NCBI GenBank assembly: GCA_937892735.1
Contig: CALBGL010000079.1
Span: 1 to 8,215, forward strand
DNA length: 8,215 nt
Direction: 5' to 3'
Source of the DNA: an uncultured Clostridia bacterium
GTDB lineage: Bacteria > Bacillota > Clostridia > Lachnospirales > Bianqueaceae
Positions 1 through 6,485 of the stretch are shown here, piece by piece (the first letter of the stretch is position 1; each line of letters opens with the position of its first letter). The position numbers and the translations under genes are program-made. The notes under the pieces are model-generated. The model was not told where the DNA came from. It ran no database searches and saw only the letters and a program-made list of their open reading frames with translations.

Positions 1-1928
1 GCATTGATCTTGTCGCCGGTGAATGGGGTGTCCTGTGTGTAGATCCACATCTCGTTAGCGTCCCATACGACGATCTCGTCGCGTGCGTCACCGAAAAGAT
101 CCAGCACTTCGACGCATTGCGTAGGATGTCCATCCTCGGGGAAAGATACTACCTGGCGGCCCCATCCGTCGATCATGCCGCCCTTCTCACAATCTGCGTT
201 CAAAAGGATCAGATCCTTGCCGTCCCCTGTCCAATTAACCGGGATGATGACGTTACCGTTTGTACCAGGTTCATCGCTGAAGAGTACGTTTCCATGGCCA
301 TCATAGAGTAGGACAATACCCTGGCTGCCCCAGAATGTGGTGACCGCAGTCTCATACCCAGGCAGATCAGGACGATAATTCGCAGTGCTGATGCGCTGCG
401 CGTGGCAGATCAACTTGCGAACGAGGACATTACCGTCGAAGTCGAGGATCATGAAACCTTCTTCTCCGCTGACAATCCCGATATAATCCTTATCGGAATC
501 CGGAATGAGCTTGCCGATGATGATCTCGTCCGTATGGTCTTTAGCGGGCAACGTCCAGAGCTTCTTGCCGTTAGAATCCACCATATTGTATCCGACGAAC
601 ATCTCATCCTTGCCGTCTCCGTTCAAATCGGCGGTATAGGGGAAGTGTCCGGTGATACCGTCATGATAATGCCACAGAAGCTCCAGTTTATTATTATAGA
701 CCCACAGACGACTGTACCGGTCTTTAATCAGAATATCCGTACCTACGGGATTACCGGAGAAATTGCAAATACGAACAGCATCGATATTGACGCGATCGAA
801 GGCATATTGTCCGTAGGGAACGCCGCTGTAAAGAGTCTCCAGCGGAGAATCCGAGATAGGAACGGGAATGCTGGCCAACTCTCGTCCGGTAGCGCCTTCC
901 AGAATACGCAGTTTGAAATCCATTACGGTCACGACTTCATTTTTACCGTCTCCATTGATATCGGTGATTTGGAAAGGAAGATCCGCCGTCAGATCCGTAT
1001 GCCAAGAATCGGAGCAGGGCTCGCCGATCTGCCAGAGTACCTTGCCGGAAAGATCAAAGGCGGTCATGCAGCTAATGTCTGCGTAACGATCGCTCAGTAC
1101 CCTCTTATGGTGCTGGCAGATCACCATATCCAGCGTTCCGTCTCCCGTCAGGTCTCCAAAACGCAGATGCCGTCCTGCTCCAAAGTTTTGCAGGCGGATC
1201 CGTCGATCCAGCTTCATCTTGGGGTATAATGCGCACTGCGCCGCAAGATCTGCAGCCATCTCCGCTTTGACTACCGCATATTCTTTTTGATCTCGGATAT
1301 GCATGGAGATCTCAATATCCGTATACTGTACCGGTACCGTTGCCATCAGCGCAATACGGCCCGCGGCATAGCGATCACACTTGGCCTGCAGGGTCACACC
1401 GTCGATTTCGGCAGTATATGTATCGCCATCCACAGAAAGCTTTACTTCATAGGGAATATCAAATTCGGGCGTGTACTCTGTTTCGGCGAGTACCGTATAT
1501 TCCTCCTGATCCCGCATGGCCCATTGCAGTTTCCCGCCATTATGACAGAAAAGAACAAAGCAGCGGCTGTTTTGGTATCGTAGGCAGATCCCCGCCAATC
1601 CATGTGTATTGAGGAAGAGCATCTTGGCGTCGACTTCATAGTTTTTCCATTGACGGTCTCCGGTTACGAGCGCGCTCCAGGGACGCCACGGATCCTGCAC
1701 CAAAGGTTTTACCATCTGATTTTCCATCCAATGTTTTCCCGCTCGTGGGGCAACGGACCAGAAGGGTCCTTTCCAACTATAATCGGCCATGGGGCAATAC
1801 CAATTGCCCTGATAGCCTTTAGGGGGATCATAATGATATTCGCCCATAGCCGAATGATTCGGATCAAAGGGAAAGCCTCCCAGGGAAAAATCGCTGAAAT
1901 CCTCTTTCTGCATCAATATATCACGCAT
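1..1928 (-). CDS. FG-GAP beta-propeller protein, polysaccharide-lyase-like, 3' end beyond window
   Basis: An open frame runs without a stop from an ATG at 1928 to the left edge, giving about 642 codons, so the C-terminus is missing. There is no signal peptide, which suggests a cytoplasmic protein. Residues about 90-210 read as a jelly-roll/LamG-like sandwich (WKNYEVDAKMLF, later YEVKLSVDGDTYTAEIDG). From about 245 onward come propeller repeats with calcium-loop motifs: DLTGDGTLD (259-267), DINGDGKNE (323-331), DLNGDGKDE (434-442), TGDGKD (567-572) and the degenerate DLFGDARDE (610-618). Such repeats are typical of FG-GAP/VCBS propellers and of rhamnogalacturonan or uronate lyases with a propeller fold (PL11, PL26 or PL42-like); the stretch with HAQ and then DLPGYE near 509-526 also recalls those enzymes. 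The assignment to a lyase is inference: the N-terminal motifs of PL11 endolyases are not seen. The start is supported by an AGGAGGTG site five bases upstream. The gene is divergent from the alpha-xylosidase gene, which fits a glycan-use locus. Confidence 0.75.
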   Translation of the reverse strand, partial: MRDILMQKEDFSDFSLGGFPFDPNHSAMGEYHYDPPKGYQGNWYCPMADYSWKGPFWSVAPRAGKHWMENQMVKPLVQDPWRPWSALVTGDRQWKNYEVDAKMLFLNTHGLAGICLRYQNSRCFVLFCHNGGKLQWAMRDQEEYTVLAETEYTPEFDIPYEVKLSVDGDTYTAEIDGVTLQAKCDRYAAGRIALMATVPVQYTDIEISMHIRDQKEYAVVKAEMAADLAAQCALYPKMKLDRRIRLQNFGAGRHLRFGDLTGDGTLDMVICQHHKRVLSDRYADISCMTAFDLSGKVLWQIGEPCSDSWHTDLTADLPFQITDINGDGKNEVVTVMDFKLRILEGATGRELASIPVPISDSPLETLYSGVPYGQYAFDRVNIDAVRICNFSGNPVGTDILIKDRYSRLWVYNNKLELLWHYHDGITGHFPYTADLNGDGKDEMFVGYNMVDSNGKKLWTLPAKDHTDEIIIGKLIPDSDKDYIGIVSGEEGFMILDFDGNVLVRKLICHAQRISTANYRPDLPGYETAVTTFWGSQGIVLLYDGHGNVLFSDEPGTNGNVIIPVNWTGDGKDLILLNADCEKGGMIDGWGRQVVSFPEDGHPTQCVEVLDLFGDARDEIVVWDANEMWIYTQDTPFTGDKIN

Positions 1929-1933
1929 AAAGC

Positions 1934-1941
1934 CACCTCCT
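1934..1941 (-). promoter_or_regulatory. Ribosome binding site of the propeller gene
   Basis: The minus strand reads AGGAGGTG, a near-perfect Shine-Dalgarno match, five bases before the ATG at 1928. It fixes the start of the propeller gene. Confidence 0.85.
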
Positions 1942-1957
1942 AAATGAATATGTTCTT

Positions 1958-1966
1958 ATTATAACA
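1958..1966 (-). promoter_or_regulatory. Extended -10 promoter of the propeller gene
   Basis: The minus strand reads TGTTATAAT, an exact TGnTATAAT extended -10 element. A transcript would begin near 1951 and leave a leader of about 20 nt containing the RBS. No good TTGACA-like -35 box is seen at 16-18 bp, which is tolerated by extended -10 promoters. Confidence 0.7.
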
Positions 1967-2005
1967 TAAAGTGAAGAGGAATGCGAGAAAAATTAAAAGA
2001 AAATA

Positions 2006-2016
2006 ATGTAATACAT
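2006..2016. promoter_or_regulatory. Short palindrome, possible operator
   Basis: ATGTA-A-TACAT is a perfect inverted repeat with a one-base centre, lying between the two divergent promoters. Its position would suit a regulator acting on both directions. In AT-rich DNA such a palindrome can arise by chance, and no regulator gene is in the window. Confidence 0.25.
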
Positions 2017-2079
2017 GTTTAATATAAAAATAAAAGAATAGAGGGTTTAGGATATAGATGGTTTTTTCGCGGGCCTATG

Positions 2080-2108
2080 TAGAAAGAAGGAAAGGAATGT
2101 GATATAAT
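2080..2108 (+). promoter_or_regulatory. Upstream promoter copy (P1) for the alpha-xylosidase operon
   Basis: TGATATAAT (2100-2108) is an exact extended -10 element. TAGAAA at 2080-2085 lies 17 bp upstream of the hexamer and matches four of six positions of TTGACA. Transcription would start near 2115, inside the first copy of the 23-bp repeat, and the transcript would pass through the perfect hairpin at 2158-2185. Confidence 0.6.
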
Positions 2109-2120
2109 AGGCGTGGCTTG
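2098..2120 (+). repeat. 23-bp direct repeat, copy 1
   Basis: The 23 bases here recur without mismatch at 2203-2225. The repeat starts with TGTGATATAAT, a full extended -10 element, and continues with AGGCGTGGCTTG, which spans the predicted transcription start. The distance between copies is 105 bp. Confidence 0.95.
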
Positions 2121-2155
2121 GCAGTTTCCTAATGCTGCGTGTATAGAGCCACGCC
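2110..2155. repeat. 9-bp inverted repeat, possible stem-loop
   Basis: GGCGTGGCT (2110-2118) is exactly complementary to AGCCACGCC (2147-2155), with 28 bases between. Inside, GCAG (2121-2124) can pair with CTGC (2135-2138), giving a smaller inner stem. The left arm straddles the predicted P1 start site, so an RNA from P1 would carry only part of it; the full symmetry exists at the DNA level or in a read-through transcript. Confidence 0.6.
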
Positions 2156-2157
2156 GA

Positions 2158-2185
2158 GAGTTTGCCGCCAGAGGGCGGCAAACTC
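2158..2185. repeat. Perfect 12-bp hairpin with AGAG loop
   Basis: GAGTTTGCCGCC (2158-2169) and GGCGGCAAACTC (2174-2185) form a perfect 12-bp stem around the loop AGAG. No T-run follows on either strand, so it is not a standard intrinsic terminator. It sits between the two promoter copies, in the path of a transcript from P1 and where the -35 region of P2 would begin. Confidence 0.85.
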
Positions 2186-2202
2186 CGCTAGTCTTGGCAT
2201 TT

Positions 2203-2225
2203 TGTGATATAATAGGCGTGGCTTG
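2203..2225 (+). repeat. 23-bp direct repeat, copy 2
   Basis: Identical to 2098-2120 over all 23 bases. The short stretch before this copy (CTTGGCATTTT, 2193-2203) also resembles the sequence at the end of copy 1 (CTTGGCAGTTT), which suggests that the unit arose by duplication or by insertion of a repeated element. Confidence 0.95.
2205..2213 (+). promoter_or_regulatory. Downstream promoter copy (P2) for the alpha-xylosidase operon
   Basis: TGATATAAT is an exact extended -10 element, 60 bp before the preferred start codon at 2273. Transcription would start near 2220 and give a leader of about 50 nt. No convincing -35 box lies 16-18 bp upstream, where the right arm of the 12-bp hairpin ends. 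Confidence 0.65.
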
Positions 2226-2272
2226 AAAAATATGATATCAGGATCGGAACGAAGAGAGAAAGGGTGGGGAGC

Positions 2273-4540
2273 ATGAAATTCAGAAATGGATATTGGTTAT
2301 TGAAAAGTGGTGTGGAAGAATATCCTGCCGCGCAGGTATATGACTATCGCTTCCGGGATGGAGTTCTTACCTTATATTGTACAGTCAAGAAGACAGAGGG
2401 CCGGAACGAGACGGTCAATGCGCTGCTCTTGACGATAGAATTGCGAGCGGCGGGGCAGAGTGCTTTATCGGTCAGGGCGTATCATCATAAAGGCGCTCTT
2501 CGGGAAAAGCCATCCTTCCGTCGGGGGTTCGAGGAGCAGACAGCAACGATAGAAGAGAGGAATACGGAGATCATCTTCCGAGCGGGACGCATGAGCGCGA
2601 GGATTCAAAAGAAACCTTTTCATATCTGGTATTATGAGGGAATTCACCTTCTGACGGAGTCAGAGGGTAAGAGCTTGGCATATGTAACGATGCCGGACGG
2701 AACACATCGGATGAAAGAAGAATTATCGCTCGCTGTGGGGGAGCTGATTTATGGCTTGGGGGAACGTTTTACACCCTTTGTGAAGAATGGGCAGAGTGTG
2801 GATCTCGTCCACGAAGACGGCGGAACCGCCAGTGAACAGGCATATAAGAACATCCCATTTTATATGAGTTCTCAGAGATACGGGGTATGGATGGATACGC
2901 CGGCGCCGGTTTCTCTAGAGATCGCTTCCGAGAAGGTAGAGCGAGTACAATTTTCGGTCGCTGGAGAGGAAATCTCATATTATATAATCGGCACAGGAGG
3001 AGACGCCAATCCATATCATGGGGTATTGAGGAATTATACGGCACTGACAGGGAGGCCAGCCTTGCCGCCCCGATGGTCCTTTGGCCTTTGGCTCTCGACT
3101 TCGTTTGTGACAGAATACGATCAGGAGACCGTTATGCGTTTTCTGGATGGGATGGCGCAGAATGGGATTCCCGTAGAGGTCTTCCATTTCGATTGCTGTT
3201 GGATGAAAGAGTTTGAATGGTGTAATTTCCAGTGGCGGGAAGACTGCTTCCCGGATCCGGAAGGGATGCTGCGGGCCATTCATGACAGAGGCATTCGCGT
3301 GTGTGTATGGATCAATCCCTATATCGCACAGAAATCGCCGCTCTTCGAGGAAGCGGCCGCGCAAGGTTATCTGCTTTGCCGTCAGGATGGCCGTATATGG
3401 CAGACCGACATGTGGCAGGCAGGCATGGGGATTGTGGACTTTACATATCCAGAGGCCAGAAAATGGTATCAGGAGAAGCTTCGCGGGCTGCTTCGGATGG
3501 GCGTGGACTGTTTTAAGACAGATTTCGGCGAGAGGATTCCCAGAGTAGATGTGGTGTATCACGATGGATCGGATCCGGAACGAATGCACAATTATTATAC
3601 GCTGTTGTATAACCAAGCGGTCTATGAGGTGATCTGTGAAGAAAAAGGAGAAGAGAACGCGGTGGTTTTTGCGCGGTCGGCAACCACGGGCGGGCAGAAA
3701 TATCCGGTACACTGGGGCGGGGACTGCGAGTCTACGTATCGCTCCATGGCGGAGTCGCTGCGCGGCGGATTGTCGCTCATGCTGTCGGGATTCAGCTTCT
3801 GGAGCCATGATATGGGCGGATTTGAAGATGATGATTGTACGCCAGATGTGTATATGCGTTGGACGCAGTTTGGACTGCTTTCTACGCATAGTCGGTACCA
3901 TTCCAGCAAAAAGTATAAAGTGCCGTGGCTGTACGGCGAGGAAGCGGTGGAAGTCTGTCGGGAGTTCACTCTTCTCAAGCAATCGCTGATGCCTTATATC
4001 TGGGCGCAGTCGGTGGAGTCTGTGAAGAAAGGTCTACCGGTCATGCGCCCGATGTTGCTGGAATTCCCCAATGATATGGCTTGCCGGTATCTGGATACGC
4101 AGTATATGCTGGGGGAGAGTCTGCTGGTGGCGCCAATTTTCTCAGAGACTGGAATCGCGCATTTTTACCTGCCGGAAGGAGGATGGATTCACCTTTTGAC
4201 GGGACGTGTCTATGTGGGCGGCCGCTGGTATAAGGAACAGTATGGTTATCACAGTCTACCGGTCTTTGTACGCAGCGGTTCCATCCTGGTTCGCAATCTG
4301 CAGCAGGGCAGTGCGGATTATGATGACCGAAAGGCGGCCCGGATTCATATCTATGATGTTCCGATGGAGGGGGCGCATGCCTCCTGCTATGACAGGAAGG
4401 GGCGTGAGATCGCTTCGGTCAGCATACGGCGTAATGAAGAACAGATGATTGTTGTGACCCATGGCTTTGACGAAGATTGCCGAGTAGTGCTGGAAGGGCA
4501 GGAGTATCCGCTGGCTGGCGGAGTATTGGTACTCGTATAA
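2273..4540 (+). CDS. yicI: GH31 alpha-xylosidase, YicI type
   Basis: Predicted cytoplasmic enzyme that releases alpha-linked xylose from the non-reducing end of oligosaccharides such as isoprimeverose or xyloglucan fragments. The protein is 755 residues from the ATG at 2273, close to the 772 of E. coli YicI. Its start (MKFRNGYWLLKSGV) matches the family's N-terminus, so this ATG is preferred over the in-frame GTG at 2264, which overlaps the AGGGTGGGG Shine-Dalgarno region (2261-2269). An N-terminal beta-sandwich is followed by the catalytic barrel from about residue 245. The catalytic nucleophile is D417 in KTDFGERIP and the acid/base is D484 in HWGGDC. The active-site motif FDCCWMKEF surrounds D307; YicI has FDCFWMKEF, so one specificity-linked Phe is Cys here. 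R468 in FARSATTG and the HSRYHSSKKYKVPW segment are also conserved. It is probably the first gene of an operon with the coiled-coil gene 19 bp downstream. Confidence 0.93.
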   Translation: MKFRNGYWLLKSGVEEYPAAQVYDYRFRDGVLTLYCTVKKTEGRNETVNALLLTIELRAAGQSALSVRAYHHKGALREKPSFRRGFEEQTATIEERNTEIIFRAGRMSARIQKKPFHIWYYEGIHLLTESEGKSLAYVTMPDGTHRMKEELSLAVGELIYGLGERFTPFVKNGQSVDLVHEDGGTASEQAYKNIPFYMSSQRYGVWMDTPAPVSLEIASEKVERVQFSVAGEEISYYIIGTGGDANPYHGVLRNYTALTGRPALPPRWSFGLWLSTSFVTEYDQETVMRFLDGMAQNGIPVEVFHFDCCWMKEFEWCNFQWREDCFPDPEGMLRAIHDRGIRVCVWINPYIAQKSPLFEEAAAQGYLLCRQDGRIWQTDMWQAGMGIVDFTYPEARKWYQEKLRGLLRMGVDCFKTDFGERIPRVDVVYHDGSDPERMHNYYTLLYNQAVYEVICEEKGEENAVVFARSATTGGQKYPVHWGGDCESTYRSMAESLRGGLSLMLSGFSFWSHDMGGFEDDDCTPDVYMRWTQFGLLSTHSRYHSSKKYKVPWLYGEEAVEVCREFTLLKQSLMPYIWAQSVESVKKGLPVMRPMLLEFPNDMACRYLDTQYMLGESLLVAPIFSETGIAHFYLPEGGWIHLLTGRVYVGGRWYKEQYGYHSLPVFVRSGSILVRNLQQGSADYDDRKAARIHIYDVPMEGAHASCYDRKGREIASVSIRRNEEQMIVVTHGFDEDCRVVLEGQEYPLAGGVLVLV

Positions 4541-4559
4541 ATAGAGGGGAGGGTTTATC

Positions 4560-5504
4560 GTGAAAAACTTAAGCGAATTACAGCAGGATATGTATCAGGA
4601 GCGGCAGATCGAAAATCGTATCCGAACACTGGAGAAACGCTGTAATCAGTTGGAAGATACGGTGAGCGACCTGAAATTTGCCAAGGAAAAAGAAGAGGAA
4701 GATGTGGAAAAGATGCAGGGCAGAAGTCTTGCGGTATTATTCCATAAGATATTGGGAAAACAACAGGAGATGTTGGACAAAGAGCAGTTAGAGGCGTATG
4801 AGGCGGCTGTGAAGTATGATGCGGCCGTACGAGAGTTAGAGGCGGTGAAACAGAGTCTGAACGCGCTTCGGGATGAGAAGATGGAACTGCAGGGCAGTGA
4901 AGATCGTTATAAAAGAGCATTAAGGGAGCGGATAGATGAGCTGCGGCGTCAGAAGGACACCGGGGGAGAGAAAATGACCCAGATACAGGAGCATAAAGGG
5001 GAGCTTAGAAAGCAGCAGCGGGAGGTCGAAGAAGCGGAAGCGGCAGGGCGAAGCGCGCTATCCATTGCGGAGAGTATTCTGGACAGTTTGGATAGTGCGA
5101 AGAGCTGGAGCACCTGGGATCTTATCGGCGGCGGCGGCTTGGTCTCGGATCTGGTGAAACATGGGCATCTGGATGAGGCACAGGATAAGGTGGAGGATCT
5201 GCAGATAGCACTGAGCAGGTTCCATACGGAGTTGATGGATGTAGAGATTCCGGCGAGTTTCGATGTGCGCGTGGATGGATTCCTTAAGTTTGCGGATTTC
5301 TTTTTTGATGGACTGTTGGCGGACTGGATGGTGCGGGACAGGATTCAGGGATCACGGGAACAGGTGGAGGAGGCTCGAAGAAGTATTGAGAAGATCATGG
5401 ATCAGTTGCGCAGCATCGGCCATCAGATAGAGGGGGAACTGCAGAGACTGGAAGCCCAGATCGAGGAAATGGCCCTGCAGCAGGAGGAGCCCAATCATGC
5501 TTAA
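4560..5504 (+). CDS. Uncharacterised coiled-coil protein
   Basis: 314 residues from a GTG start with GAGGGGAGGG (4544-4553) six bases upstream. I do not recognise a named family. Residues about 5-160 are highly charged and rich in Glu, Lys, Gln and Leu, predicted as long coiled coil. A less charged central segment follows with SWSTWDLIGGGG (182-193), then KHGHLDEAQ (200-208) and a hydrophobic-aromatic stretch FLKFADFFFDGLLADW (241-256). The C-terminus (about 265-308) returns to coiled coil. No signal peptide or clear membrane segment is present, so a cytoplasmic scaffold-like protein is likely. The central motif is of the kind that is conserved in hypothetical Firmicutes proteins, but this is from memory. 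The gene lies 19 bp after the alpha-xylosidase gene and overlaps truA by 8 bp, so it is very probably cotranscribed and coupled in translation with truA. No function can be assigned. Confidence 0.88.
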   Translation: MKNLSELQQDMYQERQIENRIRTLEKRCNQLEDTVSDLKFAKEKEEEDVEKMQGRSLAVLFHKILGKQQEMLDKEQLEAYEAAVKYDAAVRELEAVKQSLNALRDEKMELQGSEDRYKRALRERIDELRRQKDTGGEKMTQIQEHKGELRKQQREVEEAEAAGRSALSIAESILDSLDSAKSWSTWDLIGGGGLVSDLVKHGHLDEAQDKVEDLQIALSRFHTELMDVEIPASFDVRVDGFLKFADFFFDGLLADWMVRDRIQGSREQVEEARRSIEKIMDQLRSIGHQIEGELQRLEAQIEEMALQQEEPNHA

Positions 5505-6261
5505 TTATCGCATGCTCCTGCAGTACGATGGGACCCGATATGCCGGATGGCAGAAACAGGGAAATACGGAAAATACGCTGCAGGGAAAGCTGGAAGCGCT
5601 TCTTGAACGCCTTTGTGAGGAGCCGGTCGAAGTGGCTGGCGCGGGTAGAACGGATGCTGGAGTGCATGCTGCGGGACAGGTGGCGCATTTTCATCTGAAA
5701 ACACGCTGGGATACAGAGGAATTGAGAAGAAGTATACAGCGGTATCTGCCGGAAGATGTGGCGGTGCTATGTCTGGAAGAGGCGTCCGAACGCTTTCACA
5801 GCCGGCTGAATGCGAAGGGAAAGACGTATATATATCGCATATGGAATGCCGATATTCCGAATGTATTTGAACGTCGGTTCATGACGCAGATCATTCCGCC
5901 GCTCGATATACGTTTGATGCGACTAGCGGCTTCCGAATTGACGGGAACGCAGGATTATCGCGCGTTTTGTTCTTTGAAGCGATACAAGAAGTCCACAGTT
6001 CGAATGATTCGTCAGCTCGACATTGAACAGCATGGGCGGGAGATACGAATCATAGCGTGTGGAGACGGTTTTTTGTATCATATGGTACGGATTCTGGCGG
6101 GAACGCTGATTGAAGTAGGATTGGGGAACCGGGATCCCCGGGACATGCGACGCATCTTGGAGTCCAGGAACCGAGAGGAGGCTGGGTATACGGCGCCACC
6201 GCAGGGACTGATCCTGCATTCCATACAGTATGAGGCGCTCATATTTAGAGCAAAAGCATAA
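5497..6261 (+). CDS. truA: tRNA pseudouridine synthase A
   Basis: TruA converts uridines 38-40 of the tRNA anticodon stem-loop to pseudouridine in the cytosol, normally as a homodimer. The 254-residue protein is near the usual 245-270. The catalytic aspartate is D53 in GAGRTDAGVHA, the hallmark of the family. YDGTRYAGWQKQ (10-21), KTYIYRI (108-114), FLYHMVRILAGTL (191-203) and the C-terminal APPQGLILHSIQYE (232-245) are further TruA signatures. The ATG overlaps the end of the coiled-coil gene by 8 bp, and AGGAGG at 5482-5487 lies nine bases upstream inside that gene, which points to translational coupling. In many Firmicutes truA sits with ribosomal protein or ecf transporter genes, so the position behind a glycosidase is unusual. 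A second truA paralogue elsewhere in the genome is possible. Confidence 0.95.
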   Translation: MLNYRMLLQYDGTRYAGWQKQGNTENTLQGKLEALLERLCEEPVEVAGAGRTDAGVHAAGQVAHFHLKTRWDTEELRRSIQRYLPEDVAVLCLEEASERFHSRLNAKGKTYIYRIWNADIPNVFERRFMTQIIPPLDIRLMRLAASELTGTQDYRAFCSLKRYKKSTVRMIRQLDIEQHGREIRIIACGDGFLYHMVRILAGTLIEVGLGNRDPRDMRRILESRNREEAGYTAPPQGLILHSIQYEALIFRAKA

Positions 6262-6369
6262 AAAGAACGGCGATACTTCGGAAATTTCCTTCGATTCTAT
6301 GGGGAAAGCAGCATATATCCCCAAAATATTTTGTCAAAACTTGCGAGAAAGAAGAGAAGATGGAAATGG

Positions 6370-6383
6370 GAATTGTACAATTC
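6370..6383. promoter_or_regulatory. 14-bp perfect palindrome upstream of atpB promoter
   Basis: GAATTGTACAATTC reads the same on both strands and lies 46 bp before the -35 box of the ATP synthase promoter. It has the size of a binding site for a dimeric regulator. The regulator is unknown; the role is inference. Confidence 0.35.
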
Positions 6384-6429
6384 TGATTTTTCATAATATC
6401 AGCGTTATAAGTTCATAAACAAACAATAC

Positions 6430-6458
6430 TTGTAATTCCGAAAACGTGTGATTATAAT
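6430..6458 (+). promoter_or_regulatory. Promoter of the ATP synthase operon
   Basis: TTGTAA (6430-6435) and TATAAT (6453-6458) are separated by 17 bp, an excellent sigma-A arrangement. Transcription would begin near 6465, which places the in-frame ATG at 6459 outside the transcript and supports the TTG start at 6486. Confidence 0.75.
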
Positions 6459-6471
6459 ATGGGGATGAGAA

Positions 6472-6480
6472 AGGGGGAGG
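6472..6480 (+). promoter_or_regulatory. Ribosome binding site that decides the atpB start
   Basis: AGGGGGAGG is a strong Shine-Dalgarno sequence five bases before the TTG at 6486. It lies downstream of the alternative ATG codons at 6459 and 6465 and therefore cannot serve them. Confidence 0.8.
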
Positions 6481-6485
6481 TAAGA

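Larger units (their letters stand above)
1929..2272. other. Divergent intergenic region
   Basis: These 344 bases separate two divergent carbohydrate-active genes and hold no credible coding sequence. From the left it contains the RBS and promoter of the minus-strand gene, an AT-rich tract with several A-runs (about 1985-2045), an 11-bp interrupted palindrome (2006-2016), and then the duplicated promoter repeat with hairpins (2098-2225) that precedes the alpha-xylosidase gene. A TGATATCA palindrome at 2233-2240 lies in the leader downstream of the second promoter copy. Confidence 0.85.
6262..6485 (+). other. Intergenic leader between truA and the ATP synthase operon
   Basis: About 220 bases with no credible gene. 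It contains three perfect palindromes (6280-6289, 6322-6333, 6370-6383), then the promoter at 6430-6458 and the RBS at 6472-6480. No strong intrinsic terminator for the truA operon is seen: GGGGA (6301-6305) can pair with TCCCC (6318-6322), but the stem is only 5 bp and no clean T-run follows. Read-through from truA into the ATP synthase genes is therefore possible. Confidence 0.7.

Noticed and set aside
402..1229. 275-codon open frame on the plus strand
   Set aside because: It lies opposite the propeller gene, whose minus-strand frame is unbroken and shows clear repeat motifs. The plus-strand translation has no domain-like pattern and no RBS.
2110..2155. Known riboswitch or structured leader RNA
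   Set aside because: The left arm overlaps the predicted transcription start, and no motif of a known riboswitch class is recognised.
2158..2185. Intrinsic terminator
   Set aside because: The stem is strong, but no run of T follows on either strand.
2264..2266. GTG as start of the alpha-xylosidase
   Set aside because: It lies inside the purine-rich RBS region, and the family N-terminus begins at the ATG nine bases later.
2975..3982. 335-codon open frame on the minus strand
   Set aside because: Antisense to the GH31 gene, which has full family motifs; the translation looks like a shadow rich in Arg, His and Pro.
6301..6322. Terminator after truA
   Set aside because: Only a 5-bp stem with a 12-base loop and no clean T-run; too weak to call.
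6230..6418. 62-codon open frame across the end of truA
   Set aside because: It overlaps the truA end, has no RBS, and its translation resembles no protein; treated as chance.
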